Assembly: GCF_028640845.1 (NCBI RefSeq)
Contig: NC_080541.1
Span: 156,434,502 to 156,498,501, forward strand
Direction: 5' to 3'
DNA: 64,000 bases
Source: Ahaetulla prasina
Lineage: Eukaryota > Chordata > Lepidosauria > Squamata > Colubridae
In this document: one piece after another, positions 43,796 through 55,946 of the stretch
Layout: every line of letters begins with the position of its first letter
How positions within the stretch are numbered: the first letter of the stretch is position 1
Program-made: the position numbers and the translations under genes
Notes under the pieces: generated by a model
The model's input: only the letters and a program-made list of their open reading frames with translations
Told to the model about the DNA's origin: nothing
Database searches by the model: none

Positions 43796-44797
43796 GCATG
43801 TTTTCTCCAATCATGTATGAAATACTCTAGATAAGTTGCAAGTGTTAGTTCTCAATTAGTATATTAGAAGGGAAGTTTGAAGCACAGAGAGATTTTGTTG
43901 GGGACTCTGGCAGACCTTCAAACAGGATCAGCTTCTGTCAGCATCGCCCTGCCTTTTTCTTTGTAAAGGAAGAGAAAGAGAAGAACTGATCCACCCAGTG
44001 TTGCTACAGAAAGTCAATGAGAGGATCTTTGGCCGACTTCCAGTTCCCTGGAAGAAGCGAGAACAGGGACAGAAATGGAGAGGAGGTGGTGCTGAGTAAA
44101 GGCTTCATTTGATGCTCAGCAGAAAAAGAGAGGTCAATTTAACATGCCAGATGAAGCTCATGGACCAACCATTATCCATTTCTGTATTAAAGGATATTAC
44201 AAACTATACTTGACAATTTGTAATACTGACAAAAGATCCTACAGAAATTTCAACATATGACTAGTTCTTGCTATTAGAAAACAAAGACCTTCCAATAAAA
44301 CTGCTTAAATTAAAAAATTAATTCTGAACCCTGTTTACTCCAGACTTGTTTTGATGAAGTTCTACCAAAGGAATAATCTACCAAAGGAAGAGAGAAATCC
44401 TTGGTTAGGATTTATTGTGATCTTGAAGTCAAAAGAGTTTTTCTAAAAGATACCTAATGTCCATATAACATTATGCCTTGCACAGTTAGTGTTGGAAAAG
44501 AATATTAAAAAGATCTAACCCTTAAAAACATCTACTAGATTATTCCCTAGCCCATGCCTTAATTGTTCTACTAGAGAAAGAGGACAAAGAGGTGTTATTT
44601 AATTTCAAGTACTGGAATTAAAACTGAATTCCAAGTCATGACTTTGTGTCTTCTAATTCTACATAGCCAAATGCTTTCAGCATCCTTCATCTGGCACTCT
44701 ACTTAACCAGTGGATATATTGTTAAAAGCTACCAGACAAATATCTCTGAATTTGAATAATCAGGAAAGCTATAACTTTAGTGTGTATGTTCGTGACC
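43796..44797. other. No feature recognised
   Basis: Intronic sequence without supported exons or named repeats. Confidence 0.4.
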
Positions 44798-44979
44798 CAG
44801 TGATGGGATTCTACCAGTATGCCCCAGTTCATCCCACCCAGACGCCATCATGGATGCTGTTTGCATGCGCAGAACGTTCTGTTCATGTGCAGAAACACTA
44901 TGCAGGAGCGAAGCAACTGCGCGGACACTCACGCTCCCAGTTCCAAACCGGTAGTGAAGGTAAATGGAACCCACTACTG
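44798..44979. mobile_element. hAT-type MITE, CTACCGGTTC-related
   Basis: Starts CAGTGATGGGATTCTACCAG and ends TGGAACCCACTACTG. Flanks TCGTGACC and ATGTGACC match in 6 of 8 bases. Interior CAAACCGGTAGTGAAGG. Confidence 0.75.
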
Positions 44980-44987
44980 ATGTGACC

Positions 44988-46620
44988 CCTCTCCCCGTCA
45001 CATATTCATTATGTATTGGCAAAAATTCTCTTTTAGGTCTAGGTTTCTCCTTCATATTATATCTGAAATAAAGCTGCATTTTTCATCTGTACTAAACTAA
45101 GAGTGTGTTCATTTGGCAGAGTTGCTTTTTCATAAATATACATAGAAACACAATATTCATTTCATAACCAGACTTTTACATGACTCTACCTTTGTTTAAA
45201 AAAGGTAATCATTTTTCAAGTCCTCCTACTTTTGACTCAGATTTTCTTGTTGGTTTGTTAAATTTATATGCCATCCATCTCACTGTCAAGTGACTTTGGG
45301 TGGCTATTGCCACAATCTGGACATCTCAAAAAGCTGGTCATTTAATTTTCTATAAAAGTTAAAATAATTGGGTCCTTCTGAAATCATCTCAAGCTTCATG
45401 CATGTCATAGTTTTCAATCCCTGATGATTGATCTCCAAAATTTTCATGTGAAAAAGTTTAGAAAACCCAATAGTGGAATACTTTGTTGTTTTACCCTTGC
45501 CGTTGAGCTCAGATTGTGTTGCTTAAGACACAAAGGTCTCTCCGAGAATTTTACTCTACAGAAATAGTCCGTACCAGCTGATGCATTCATAACTCAAGGT
45601 CTAAGGGAAGAAATCTCAGCCGTTTTCAATAGTGAGCATTGCTTTCCATGTTAGGGATCTTTCTCAGACTGGTTACTTTCTTTTCAAGTAGCTGCATTTA
45701 CTGAAATTGGTAGTTCCTTAAAAAAGTGCAGGCATGGAAACAGACCACTTGAAAAAGAATCTCTCTAAGGTTATGGTGAATCTTTTGAATCATTTATTTC
45801 CTTCCTGCTGCTTGCATCCTTGTTGTTCTCCTATTCGAAAAACCATCACCAGCAGCGAACTTCTTCTAGCCTATTGCTATGTGTCATTCTTGTGGTTTCA
45901 GCATGCTTGGAGTTGGTTCTTTATGCTGCCGAATGTTTGCAATCCAAGAATAGGCCAATATAAATAGATATTTGTTTCAGAATTTCTGCATGAATAAAGG
46001 ACTCCTTCAGACCACGTCAGAGAAAGTGCTAGAGCTTCCATTCAGCCTTTCTTGATCAAAAGTTTATAACTACTTTCTTTGAGAAGTCCAGACAGCTTCA
46101 GTGGAACATCTGGGCAGCAATGTGTCCATAGGTATCTCTCTTACTAACTGTCAGGTTCCCCTGTTCTAATTTTTTTCTTTAATTTTTTAAATATTATAGA
46201 GTTAGTGGCTGAGAAAACTCTCATAAATTTTCTTCTGATAATGTGGTGAATGTGACTGGATATAATCCTATGGCAGCTATTTTCTAGAAATTAGAGATGA
46301 CCAGTGTCAGTTGTAAAAGTCAAAAGCTTCTTGTGTGTAAAGTCCCATCAGATGTACTGGAGGTAAAAAAACCTCTGTACCGCAGCCAAACCTTATACAC
46401 CTCCTTACAATTAATCTTGTTGTATCTTGCCCTTGCTGCAAAACTTCTTCAGAAATATCAACTCTTGCTTGACCCAAAAAATAAAGTTATTAAATATGAC
46501 TACTAATAGGAATTATTTTCTTTGAATCTGATTATGACAAAGACGAGTGATTAATAAAAAAAGATAGACTAGTAAGATTGGTGTATTGAACTGATGAAAT
46601 GTCATAACTCTGAATTGGAT
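44988..46620. other. No feature recognised
   Basis: Intronic sequence. Short open frames here have no recognisable domains. Confidence 0.4.
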
Positions 46621-46624
46621 GTGG

Positions 46625-46725
46625 GAGTTTTATTGGGTCATGTGTTATTTTGTGTGCTTTAATTTGGTGTAAACCACCTAGGATCTAATAAGTGACAGAA
46701 GTTTATAAATAAGGATATGAATGAT
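46625..46725 (+). mobile_element. Old L2-like LINE 3' end
   Basis: TTTAATTTGGTGTAAACCAC, CTAGGATCTAATAAGTGACA and GTTTATAAATAAGG resemble the CCGCC..GAGTC..TATAAATAA end of L2-type LINEs. Confidence 0.4.
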
Positions 46726-48192
46726 GACTATATTTTTGCTTACTGGATATTCTATCTAAAATTAAAAACTGATGGATTCCAAACTGAGCAGATCAGGATA
46801 GAAAGATATGCACTGGCTTAAAAGGGTTGGGGCTACTTAATTTAGTCTAATTTTCCAAAAGAGTGGAGATGACAGCAAACCAATTATTGCCAAAGTAATG
46901 ATTGAGTATGCATGAACTGCTTAGTGAAGTATCACAGATCATGGTACAGAAACTCTTGGGTAAGCTTTACATAGTATTGAATTGTCCTTTTACAGAAGAC
47001 TTCTGTCCTTAATCGCATGTGTTAAAGGTAGCTTGGATTTTACTCGTTCAACCCAGTTCTCTTGCTTTCATTCTTCCAATATAGATCAGGTCCTTTAAGA
47101 TGCTATTGCATTATTCAGAGAACTTTAGACAACTTGATAAAAAGACAATATCCAGGTATTAAAGATATCATTTTTCCTAGGCTGTCTGCGGAATACTAGA
47201 GGACCAATACCCACCAGCTTCAACTAGGGTCTGTTTGAAGCTGTGTTTCAAAAATGATGGCTAAGATTCTTGTTGGTCGTATTGTCTGGCTGTTAATGCA
47301 ATTGCTACCATTTCTGTTTCTACTTCTCTTCAAAGACTGTGATGAAAATGGAAAACATTGTTGAGTAGAGATTTTACAGAACCCTTTTTCTAGTCCTCCA
47401 TATGTCACCAAATGCCAATGCTTCTATAAATGACAGAAATCCAACAAGTTCTGAATTTCTAATATTCTGATTTCCTGCCCAGCAATATTTTTCCTGCCCA
47501 GCAATATTTCCTTGGTAATGTCCTGTTGTTTTTGCTATAGTTGTTAAAGGTATTGCTACTATAAAATTAAAAGCAGACTAGAGGTTTGTGAAGGTTTGTG
47601 TACTTTGGGTCTGGTGATATTATTTTGTCCCTTATTTGTCATCGTGAAGTAATCTGCGAGAAAAGGCTGTTTCTTCATAGATCAATTTTATGATCTGATA
47701 AGATCCACAGAAACAGTTTGAAAAGTTTTGTGCTATTTATAAGCACAGCATGCTGAGAACAGTCATTTAAAGGGAGAGTAAACAATTTCTTTTAAAGTCA
47801 ACAATTGGTTAAGGACAAGCTTGAATATTGTTTTTGCTTTCTGTTATTTCTTCTATAAAAATGCCTCAAGTCTCTGAAGTACAGAATTTGAAGGCAAGTG
47901 GTTGCTCTTAGTAACAGGTAGGAAGCAACCATGCATACAAATATATTGCTGTCCACAAAGGCTGAAAATTGCCTCTATTCTTGCTTCTTTTTTAAACCCC
48001 TATAGAATGTAAATTGAAGTTTAATAATCCAGTCTCATTCTCGTCTGTCCGAAATAAATCCCAATGAATCCAGCATTTCTTTGTCCTATGAGAATACAGG
48101 ATGAAAGACTTACAAGTATAGACCTATGGGTGAACATTATATTTGTCTGAGAATAGTAGTTTGGATTTGATTGAGAACACTAAACTCTTTAG
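46726..48192. other. No feature recognised
   Basis: Intronic sequence. CCTGCCCAGCAATATTT is duplicated in tandem near 47475-47511. Confidence 0.4.
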
Positions 48193-48597
48193 CTCAAGGA
48201 TCCTCAAACTACAGCCCATAAAGCTTGCCAAAGCAATTAATCCAGCCTGCGCTACCCCACCCACATTGCCCCACCTACCCGCCAGCCCCTGCCCTTTGGC
48301 GGAGCACAGGCCTTACTTTTGCAGGCAGCCACAGTGAGCAGAGTGCTGTGAACTCAGTGGGCTGCAACTGGAAGGTAAGGCCAATGGCGGAGGAGGGAAA
48401 TCTTCTCTGGGCCCGCCACACTAGGCTGAAGGGCCGTCTTGGAGGGGGGGTGGACACAGTGAGGCTTAGCCGCCTTTCGCTGCTCTGGCCTGGCCAGCAG
48501 TTCGGCTTTCCCGGCTAGCCACAACCCCTGATCCCCGCCTCTTCCCTTTCTCCCGTGGCTGGTGGCAGAGAGGAAGGCGAGCACTATTTCTAGTAAT
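48193..48597. mobile_element. Possible hAT-type element, GC-rich interior
   Basis: CTCAAGGATCCTCAAACTAC and AGCCCATAAAGC at the left resemble hAT MITE ends of the CAGnGATCCTCAAACT type. The interior (48240-48590) is much richer in GC than the surrounding intron. No matching right end or target duplication found. Open frames on both strands are composition artefacts. Confidence 0.35.
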
Positions 48598-49430
48598 TAT
48601 AATGACTGGATAGCCCGGGCAAGTCTATCAAGAGAGATAGCTCTAACTTTGAAAAGTAATATACTGTGCACATGTCTTCTTTTTCAGAGGATAAACTGAG
48701 ATCTAAAAGATTGAAACCCAAGGGAATTTCTATAGTTGCAAAGTGCTAATTGATATCAATCAAGGAACTGGATCAAGAAAAACTAATCAATGAGATTAGA
48801 GAAGAATATTTTTGGGCAGCCAAAAGAAAATTCAAGAATGCTTAATCACAATAATTATGGAAGGAAAGACAGGATATTTATCTAAATAATTTACTATTTT
48901 TTCCAGGAAGCTGGAATGAAATGGAATAAAACATTACAAGACCATTTAATTTTGCTTTCAACTTAGCCCTAGCCTCTCATCTCTAGGACTAAAACCTCAA
49001 TTTAAGGGAAGAATGTTTGTTGTTCCTGAATGTTGGCCAAATCACAAATTATGTCATTTGCCGTTAATTAATTCATGCAATGTTGTAATTACAAAAATGA
49101 TGCAAATTACATCATTTGCAGCAAATTGAGTCATTGCACAATTAATACCACCCTCAGGCAAATGACATAAGCCAATAAATAACAAGGGCTTAATTTATGT
49201 AATGACATCACGAGTGGGAAATAAGGCAAGCAAGAAAATTGCTTAATCTTGGCACAGGTTTGATTATTCATTTAAACACTGGAAACCTATCCAATCTTTA
49301 AATAAATCCCAGCTTTAAATAAATGCAAACAAAGATCCAGTCGGGACTGGTGATTTTACTAAAGTACTTATATTCTTGCAGAACGTATTCTGATATTTGC
49401 AACCATAATGGATTTTACTGCCATGTATTG
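48598..49430. other. No feature recognised
   Basis: AT-rich intron. Repeated TTATGTCATTTGC / CAAATTACATCATTTGC phrases near 49040-49160 form loose inverted and direct repeats. Confidence 0.35.
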
Positions 49431-49438
49431 GCAGAATA

Positions 49439-49575
49439 CAGTGGTGGAATTCAAGTAATTTAACAACCGGTTCTCTGCCCTAATGATTTCTTCCAACAAC
49501 CAGTTTGCCAAACTGCTCAGAAAGTTAACAACCGGTTCTCCCGAAGTGGTGCGAACTGGCTGAATCCCACCACTG
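49439..49575. mobile_element. hAT-type MITE, AACCGGTTC family, perfect target duplication
   Basis: Starts CAGTGGTGGAATTCAAGTAA and ends GGCTGAATCCCACCACTG. GCAGAATA lies at 49431-49438 and 49576-49583. AACAACCGGTTCTC occurs twice inside. Confidence 0.93.
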
Positions 49576-50116
49576 GCAGAATAACTACTTATAATCATTC
49601 TTCTTTTTTTAAAAAAAAGGCTTGAATTAGAGACTTTTTAGAGACTTGAATATTTCAGGTTCCTGTAATAGCTCATTTCTTTTGTTTTGGGATGGACATC
49701 TGGCTGCCCAATCACAGATATATTTAAATTCTGAATTTCTCTACTTTTTTTAAAGGCAAGAGCAATCATTTCCCATTAGCGAAGACTTATTAAAAGGCCC
49801 TTTCTTCTGCAGTTTGTCAGTCATCGCTACAACTGCTCATTCATTGGCTAAAAACATTAAAAAGCAGGAACAAAATAGAACAAAATATCCTTACAAAAAT
49901 GAACAGACTGACAAAATGATTATACACTTTGTTTGATAGAGACTCATGTCATGTTTTTGTTTTTTTTAAATGAACACTGAGAATTGAACAAGTGTGGTTT
50001 TTCAGGGAGCATCTGTCACTTCTCTCCTTTGGAGAGACATTGATGGCTCTCCTATCTCAGCCTGTTTAGATAGAAAGGGCTGGAGGAACCCTCAAAAGAT
50101 ATTTATGGAGTAACTA

Positions 50117-51010
50117 GAATAGAATAGAATTCTTTATTAGCCAAGTGTGATTGGACACACAAGGAATTTGTCTTGGTGCATAGGCTCTCAGTGTACACAA
50201 AAGAAAAGATACATTCATCAAGAATTCTAAGGTACAACACTTAATGATAGTCAGAGGGTACAAATAAGCAATCAGGAAACAATCAATATCAATATAAATC
50301 ATAAGGATACAAGCAACAAAGTTACAGTCATACAGTCATAAGTGGAAGGAGATGGGTGGTGGGAACGATGAGAAGATTAATAATAGTGTAGATTTAGTAA
50401 ATAGTTCGACAGTGTTGAGGGAATTATTTGTTTAGCAGAGTGATGGCCTTCAGGAAAAAACTGTTCTTGTGTCTAGTTGTTCTGGTGTGCAGTGCTCTGT
50501 AGCTTCGTTTTGAGGGTAGGAGTTGAAACAGGGATTAAATGCTCCCGGTTCAGACCGGATGGCAGCGGGTGGTTCGGAGAACCGGTAGCAAAAATCCCTG
50601 CCCCCCCACATGCCCAGCTGAGCTGCGCGATCATCATAAGTTGTTTTTTTTTACTTTTAAAAGCATTTTTTCTTCGGCCAAAAAATGCTTTTAAAAGTTA
50701 AAAAAAAAGCCTCTGATGATCATGCAGCTCAGCTGGGATTGTCAGAGCCTTTTAAAAGCATTTTTTACAACCTCTTCAGCTGAAAATGCTTTTAAAAGTT
50801 AAAAAAAAAAGTTGGCCATGCCCACCCAGTCACATTACCTCCCCCAAGCCACACCCACAGAACCAGTAGTAACAAATTTTACATTTCACCACTTGTTTAT
50901 GCCCAGGATGTGAGGGGTCTGTAAATATTTTCACAGCCCTCTTTTTGACTCGTGCAGTAGTACAGGTCCTTAATGGAAGGCAGGTTGGTAACAATTGTTT
51001 TTTCTGCAGT
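50117..51010 (-). mobile_element. R4/Rex-like LINE 3' part, split by a MITE
   Basis: The minus strand encodes LPSIKDLY at about 50960, then after the MITE LFQLLPSKRSYRALHTRT and TRHKNSFFLKAITLLNK at about 50430-50527. This is the conserved end (PSGRRYRAL-TRT-RH-NSFFP-AI-LLN) of some non-LTR retrotransposons. The 3' end carries the GAATA tail and GGACACACAAGG at 50117-50165. The clade is uncertain: R4, Rex1 and related groups share this ending. Confidence 0.7.
50525..50894. mobile_element. MITE, CTACCGGTTC family, with foldback interior, inside the LINE
   Basis: GAGAACCGGTAGCAAAAATC at the left, AAGCCACACCCACAGAACCA and TTTCACCACTT at the right. Inside, ACTTTTAAAAGCATTTTTT and AAAAAATGCTTTTAAAAGT form one hairpin (50654-50700), and the same stem recurs at 50750-50812. 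It breaks the LINE frame between DPSHPGH-type and LFQLLPS sequence. Confidence 0.7.
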
Positions 51011-51015
51011 TATAA

Positions 51016-51539
51016 TTATCCTCTGTTTCTGAAGTGAAACTTGGGGCTGAAAGGATTCCAAATATGCAGAGGAGCAGAAGAACGTGGCCTCTGCATCTTT
51101 TCAAATAGTTGTTAAATTTTTCTCACCCTAATATACCAATGCATTGCTTATTTATTGACTTGGTTTAGATTTTTAGGCTATCTTTCTATTCAGAAAGAAA
51201 ACACAAGGAGATATGCACCTTAAAATAATGCCAGAGCATTTAAAAAGGTAAAAATAATTTTTTAAAAAAGGTAAAAATAATTTTTAAAAAAACCAAATAA
51301 GCATTTTTCTGTATTTATTTATGCTCAGGCAACATTATTAAATGGATGAAAACGTATACCACAATCTACACATTAAATTTTGTTACTCGAAAGAGAGAAA
51401 AGAAGTTTGAAGGGATGGCCAATGATGAGAGGACACGGGTTCTGCCATGATCACTGATACATGGAATTATTGCGTTATACTATTGTGTAACATAGCTTAG
51501 GACCAAGTTATTTGAGGATTTGTCTTTTCCTAGTTACAT
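51016..51539. other. No feature recognised
   Basis: Intronic sequence with a short AAAAAGGTAAAAATAATTTT tandem repeat near 51243-51290. Confidence 0.4.
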
Positions 51540-52072
51540 CTATCAGACCCACCAGAGATAGGAGGCAAGGTGTGTTACAAGTCTCCTCTCTTAAGAAGGT
51601 CTATCTAGTGCAGGGGTCTCCAACCTTGGCAACTTTAAGACTTGTGGGCTTCAACTCCCAGAGTTCCTCAGCCAGCTTTGCTGGCTGAGGGACTCTGGGA
51701 GTTGAAGTCCACAAGTCTTAAAGGGACCAAGGTTGGAGACCCCTGATCTAGTGAGACCAAGAAGAAGAGTTTTCTCCATGATGGCTTCCCCTGTGGAACA
51801 TCATCCCCATGCAGATAAGATTGGCTCCCATTCTGAAAAGGCCCTGAAGAATGGTTATGCCAGAGAACCCAGCAAACCCCAGGGTGACACTGACTCCATC
51901 AAGTGCTTTGTTTGATCGCTGTCACCAGGGATGTGTGGATTCAGGCCTGAAAGCCTGGGTTGATTGGATTTTGTATTCGGGTGTGTGAGTGTGTTATTTC
52001 TTTAAGCTGGATGGAATCACCATGGGTGAGTTGGATGGTCATATAAATTTTCTCAATAAATAAATAATAAAC
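51540..52072 (+). mobile_element. L2-like LINE remnant split by a MITE
   Basis: The forward frame RRRVFSMMASPVEHHPHADK at 51750 resembles the R-AFSVMAP-LWN-LP end of L2-type proteins with a frame shift, and the 3' end ATATAAATTTTCTCAATAAA is typical. The MITE at 51611-51745 interrupts it. Confidence 0.5.
51611..51745. mobile_element. Foldback hAT-type MITE with perfect target duplication
   Basis: The whole 135 bp is nearly palindromic: CAGGGGTCTCCAACCTTGG at one end and CCAAGGTTGGAGACCCCTG at the other, with CTTCAACTCCCAGAGT and CTCTGGGAGTTGAAG inside and CAGCCAGC/GCTGGCTG at the centre. ATCTAGTG lies at 51603-51610 and 51746-51753. Confidence 0.95.
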
Positions 52073-52258
52073 AAACAAACATTATTACACATTATGATCA
52101 CTACATACTTTATAAAATGTGCTCTTCATAACTAGTTCATTAACTCTCACTTAAAAAAATTAAACCATGTGAAATATCGCAAAACACCATATGTAGATGT
52201 TCTGTATATGAAATAAATACAAAACAATACATGCAGAATTACTCCAAGCCTATATTAC

Positions 52259-52459
52259 AGATAGTCCTTGTCTAGCAGCCACAACTGGGGCTGCCAACTC
52301 GGTGGTTAAGCAAAGTTGTTGGTTATGATTTTACTTCAGCTTTCCTTTGTTTATAGATCTGCAAAGGTGGTAAATACAAGGATTGGTTGTAGAGTTACTT
52401 TTTCATCACCATCATAACTGTGAACAGTTGCTAGACGAAGCTAAACAAGGACTACATGT
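52259..52459. mobile_element. Variant AGGTAGTCC-family element
   Basis: Starts CAGATAGTCCTTGTCTAGCA and ends GCTAAACAAGGACTACATG. About 200 bp. The interior differs from the long form (GGTGGTTAAGCAAAGTTGTT); it is most like the element at 61629. Confidence 0.65.
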
Positions 52460-52494
52460 ATTTTTCACTATCATATTTAGAGTTTAATACTCAC

Positions 52495-52585
52495 TTGGCC
52501 CTGGTTCTTGAGTGGGAAATAGCTTATTGTCAACAGCCAGGCTTATGTTACGGAAGACTTCTTCCTCATCTTTGTCAGCATCCAA
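52495..52585 (-). CDS. AK5: AK5-like exon: end of first kinase domain
   Basis: A 91-nt exon with acceptor GTTCTTAG and donor GTGAGTAT, giving 30 codons plus one base (phase 1). It encodes LDADKDEEEVFRNISLAV, then DNKLFPTQEPGP. AK5 has DADRDEDEVF-DIS-AVDNKLFPN at the end of its first domain, so this segment is well conserved, unlike the domain-2 exons. It joins the linker exon 10.6 kb away through a split Ser codon. The exons coding for the body of domain 1 should lie above 52585; I did not find any in the remaining 11.4 kb. Confidence 0.88.
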
Positions 52586-52867
52586 CTAAGAACAAAAGGA
52601 AGACAATCAGACACCTGGAAGAAGACAAAGCAGTAAAACATGCCCAATGGATAGAGCTAGGGGTTCTCATCTTATGTTGTAGAATGTTTGTGCTGCAAAG
52701 AATGCACAGACAATTGGGGATGACAGTGGGTTATAGAATGCTATTCTTAAAATATCAGATATGGCAATAATGGTTTCTGAAAAGCTAAAATATTTATAAG
52801 TGGTGCAGCATTTCAGAATGTAAGGTTCAAAGGTACTTCAGAGTGCTGGAATAGGACATATAATCAT

Positions 52868-53225
52868 TGACTTATAACAGTTCGTTTAATGGAAAAAGTG
52901 ACTTATGACCATTTTTTCACATTTATGACCATTGCAGCATGCCCATGGTCACGTGATTTACATTTGGATGCTTGACAACTGGCTCATATTTATGACGGTT
53001 GCAATGTCCTGAAGTCAGTGATCAACTTTTGTGAACTTCTGATGAACAAAGTCAATGAGAAAGCCAGATTCATTTAACGGTGTTACTCATTTAACAACTA
53101 CAGTGATTCACTTAACAAATATGGCAAGAAAAGTCAGAAAATGGATCAAAATTCACTTAACAAAATTTTCACTTAGCAACACAAATTTTGGGCTCAATTT
53201 TGGTCGTAAGTCAAGGATACCTATA
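52868..53225 (-). mobile_element. AGGTAGTCC-family inverted-repeat element
   Basis: Reverse copy of the family: ATGACCATTTTTTCACATTT, CACGTGATTTACATTTGG, AAAGTCAATGAGAAAGCC, TTCACTTAGCAACACAAATT, TTGGGCTCAATTTTGGTCGT. Confidence 0.8.
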
Positions 53226-54691
53226 GTCCTTAAATAATGAAGGAAGAATTGGAGACCGAAAAGGGGAGAAGGAAATTAAAAAGTCCTGGGAGCCAGTAAC
53301 AATATTTTATTGTCTAAAAACCTGGTGCCTTTTACACAAGTTCTTTTGTTAATCGCACCTGTGGAAATGTTCTTTTTGTGCAAGATCTAGTTATTTTATT
53401 TCAATTTCATCACTGACAAGAGAAAACAAGTATTATAAGATGCTCTTTACTGCAAATTTGTTTAACAATACAATACAATGCTTTGAATTTTATTTTTTTC
53501 CTATCACATTTTATATGGATACAAAGTAATTGTACAGGCTGTGCATCTGCTTTAGTTCTTTGGTAGGACTCTATTTAAAATAAGATCTATCAGCTGGAAT
53601 GAACAGTTTGTAAGAAAACAACACCAAGAACCAACAGATTAGAGACTCTCAATTCCAATTTGATACTAGTTCCACCAATGTAGATGGAGAGAAATAACAA
53701 CAAAATAAAATAACAACAAAATTCTTATTCTAAGTACCTACATTAAAAGACAACATTTCCTGAACCTCAGGGCTGAAAAGGAAGAATAGAATGATTGATG
53801 AAGACTTGGTCAAACTCTGCAACGCAGAGATGACCCAAAGTGTTTGTTCCCTCTTGCAGTGTTAAATCAGCTTGGCTTACTAGTGGGGCTGAGAGAAATG
53901 AACTGCATAGGGAAACCCTTAGGCCAGAAATATAGGTAGAAGGTAGAATTTTCAGGAAGAATTAGAACAGAGTCTATATTTGAAGCAATATAGACTTCTT
54001 CCTCCAGCAATGCTTTTTTGTACTGTGTTGCATCTCATTTAACAGGAACTTCAATTGGAACAGTTCAGTTGGAGGCTCACATTGCTCTTTACAAAACTGA
54101 TCAGATTCACCTGAAGATGTTCACTATTTCAGGCAGTGGGTGGCATCGTACAGGGATAAACTGCTTATCCTGTTCATGTGGATGTTTCTAATCTCAAGGA
54201 TGTGGAGAAGGTAACTGGTGAGATCATGGCCACCAGCTGTTTGTGCCTGATGGTTTAAATTGGCCAAGCTGACTGGCTCTGTGTTTAAGGAAGATGAGGC
54301 TTCTTTGAGCAGGGGACAAGGAAATTGTAATAATTTTACCAAAGCAGAATTTCCTTGACCCAGAAGATTTCTGAAATTGTAGACCAGTTTCAAATATTTC
54401 TTTCTTAACTATATTTATCAGGAAAGTGGTGGTTCTTAGGTTTCAACTGCATTTGAATTAAACCGATTATTTAGATCAATTCCAATCAATGTTTCATAAT
54501 ATTATATAGAAACCTCAATGGTCACCTTTGTGAATGACCTGCATTAGAAATTAAATAGGGGGATACAATTGTCTGGCCCTCCTCTTAGCAGCTTCTGATA
54601 TTATTAGTTATGATATCTTCCTTGGTTGTTTAATGAGGGTATGTCTTTGGTGGCTTTGGTCCTTGCATAAGGAGTGCCCAGAGTGTGATGC
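53226..54691. other. No feature recognised
   Basis: Probably the next AK5-like intron. No exon matching the body of kinase domain 1 was found. Confidence 0.4.
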
Positions 54692-54699
54692 ATGTAGGT

Positions 54700-54834
54700 C
54701 AGGACTGTCAAATTCGTGGCCCACGGGCCAGATGCGTCACACTATAGCCACACCCACACCCAGTTTAACAAAAAGGAAAAAAGTCAAGATATGTCACGTG
54801 ATACTACCATGACGACACGGGTTTGACACCCCTG
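54700..54834. mobile_element. hAT-type MITE with perfect target duplication
   Basis: Starts CAGGACTGTCAAATTCGTGG and ends CGGGTTTGACACCCCTG. ATGTAGGT lies at 54692-54699 and 54835-54842. Same family as 11900-12038. Confidence 0.93.
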
Positions 54835-54842
54835 ATGTAGGT

Positions 54843-55940
54843 TATTATGGCTAGTGGACACCTGAAACCCTTCCTGAGTCAAATCCTAGGTGATGTTTAC
54901 CCATGATTTACTTACAGTTTGATTTGATTGTTACTATGAAATTTTCAATTGCTATAAAAACTGTCTCAAAAATGTGTGCCATGTAAAATGCGGCAGCCAT
55001 TTTGCAAGATTTTTCCACTGCCAAAGGTAGGCAAGAAAAAGCATTTTCCTGTATTAGTCTTTTATTATGCTCAGGGAGGTATTCTTGACTATTTACTCTC
55101 AGTATTCAGGAGAATAGAAAAACATATCTCTTGCCAAGTTTTGATTGACTTTAATAATTATTTTAATTTTAATTCCATCAACTTCAAAAGTTACATTTTA
55201 TATTTTGTATTTCGTTAAATTCATATAAAGTGCTCGAAGTGTGTTTAAATAAGCAAAATGATAGCAGTCAACATTTAATTACTACCAGTAAATAGGCAAA
55301 TAAGCCGAACAACTAGTAGATTTCTAGGGGAAAACAAAATGTACGTAGAAAACTATAAAACTTAGAAACAAAATGAAACCAGTATAAAAAAAACCTGTAA
55401 TTCACTGTGGCATGCATATTCGTAGTTCCTATAATTAATATCTGCGAAATATTATAAAAATCAGTCCTTTCAAAGATGTGATGACATTTTAATGAACTGA
55501 AAAATCCTTTTGAAAATTGTAGATTAGATCTGATTCAAAGTGATAAGACACTTGTTTCTTTGCTTTTATCACTCCTTCATTAGCCTTCTTAGCTAAAGTC
55601 ATAATTACATCTCATGTCAAAAATTCTGTACATTAATTAGACAAAAAGTATTTTCTACAGATTTAATAAATTGGGGCACATCACATCAGATTATCAAATT
55701 GCCTATATATTCATGGTACAAATCAGTTGGATAAGGGTCAGCGCAGCATACTGAATATTGTAGGATTGTTTTTGCTCAATTTTTATTGATTATAGGGAAG
55801 ATTTTTCTCCTTTTTGAGACAGTCTTAACTGGCAATTATATGTGGGTTTTCTTGACAACATTTTTCAAAGGTGACTGAGTGGCCCAGAGTCACTCATCCA
55901 GCTTTGTGGCTAAGGCAGGCTAGTGGTGGCTAATAGGTGC
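54843..55940. other. No feature recognised
   Basis: Intronic, AT-rich. A short GAGTGGCCCAGAGTCACTCA near 55877 resembles an old LINE or SINE segment. Confidence 0.4.
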
Positions 55941-55946
55941 CTTCAG

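Larger units (their letters stand above)
41898..52494 (-). other. AK5: AK5-like intron
   Basis: Bounded by matching phase-1 splice borders of the exons at 52495-52585 and 41821-41897. Contains the repeats listed separately and no further supported exon. Confidence 0.75.
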
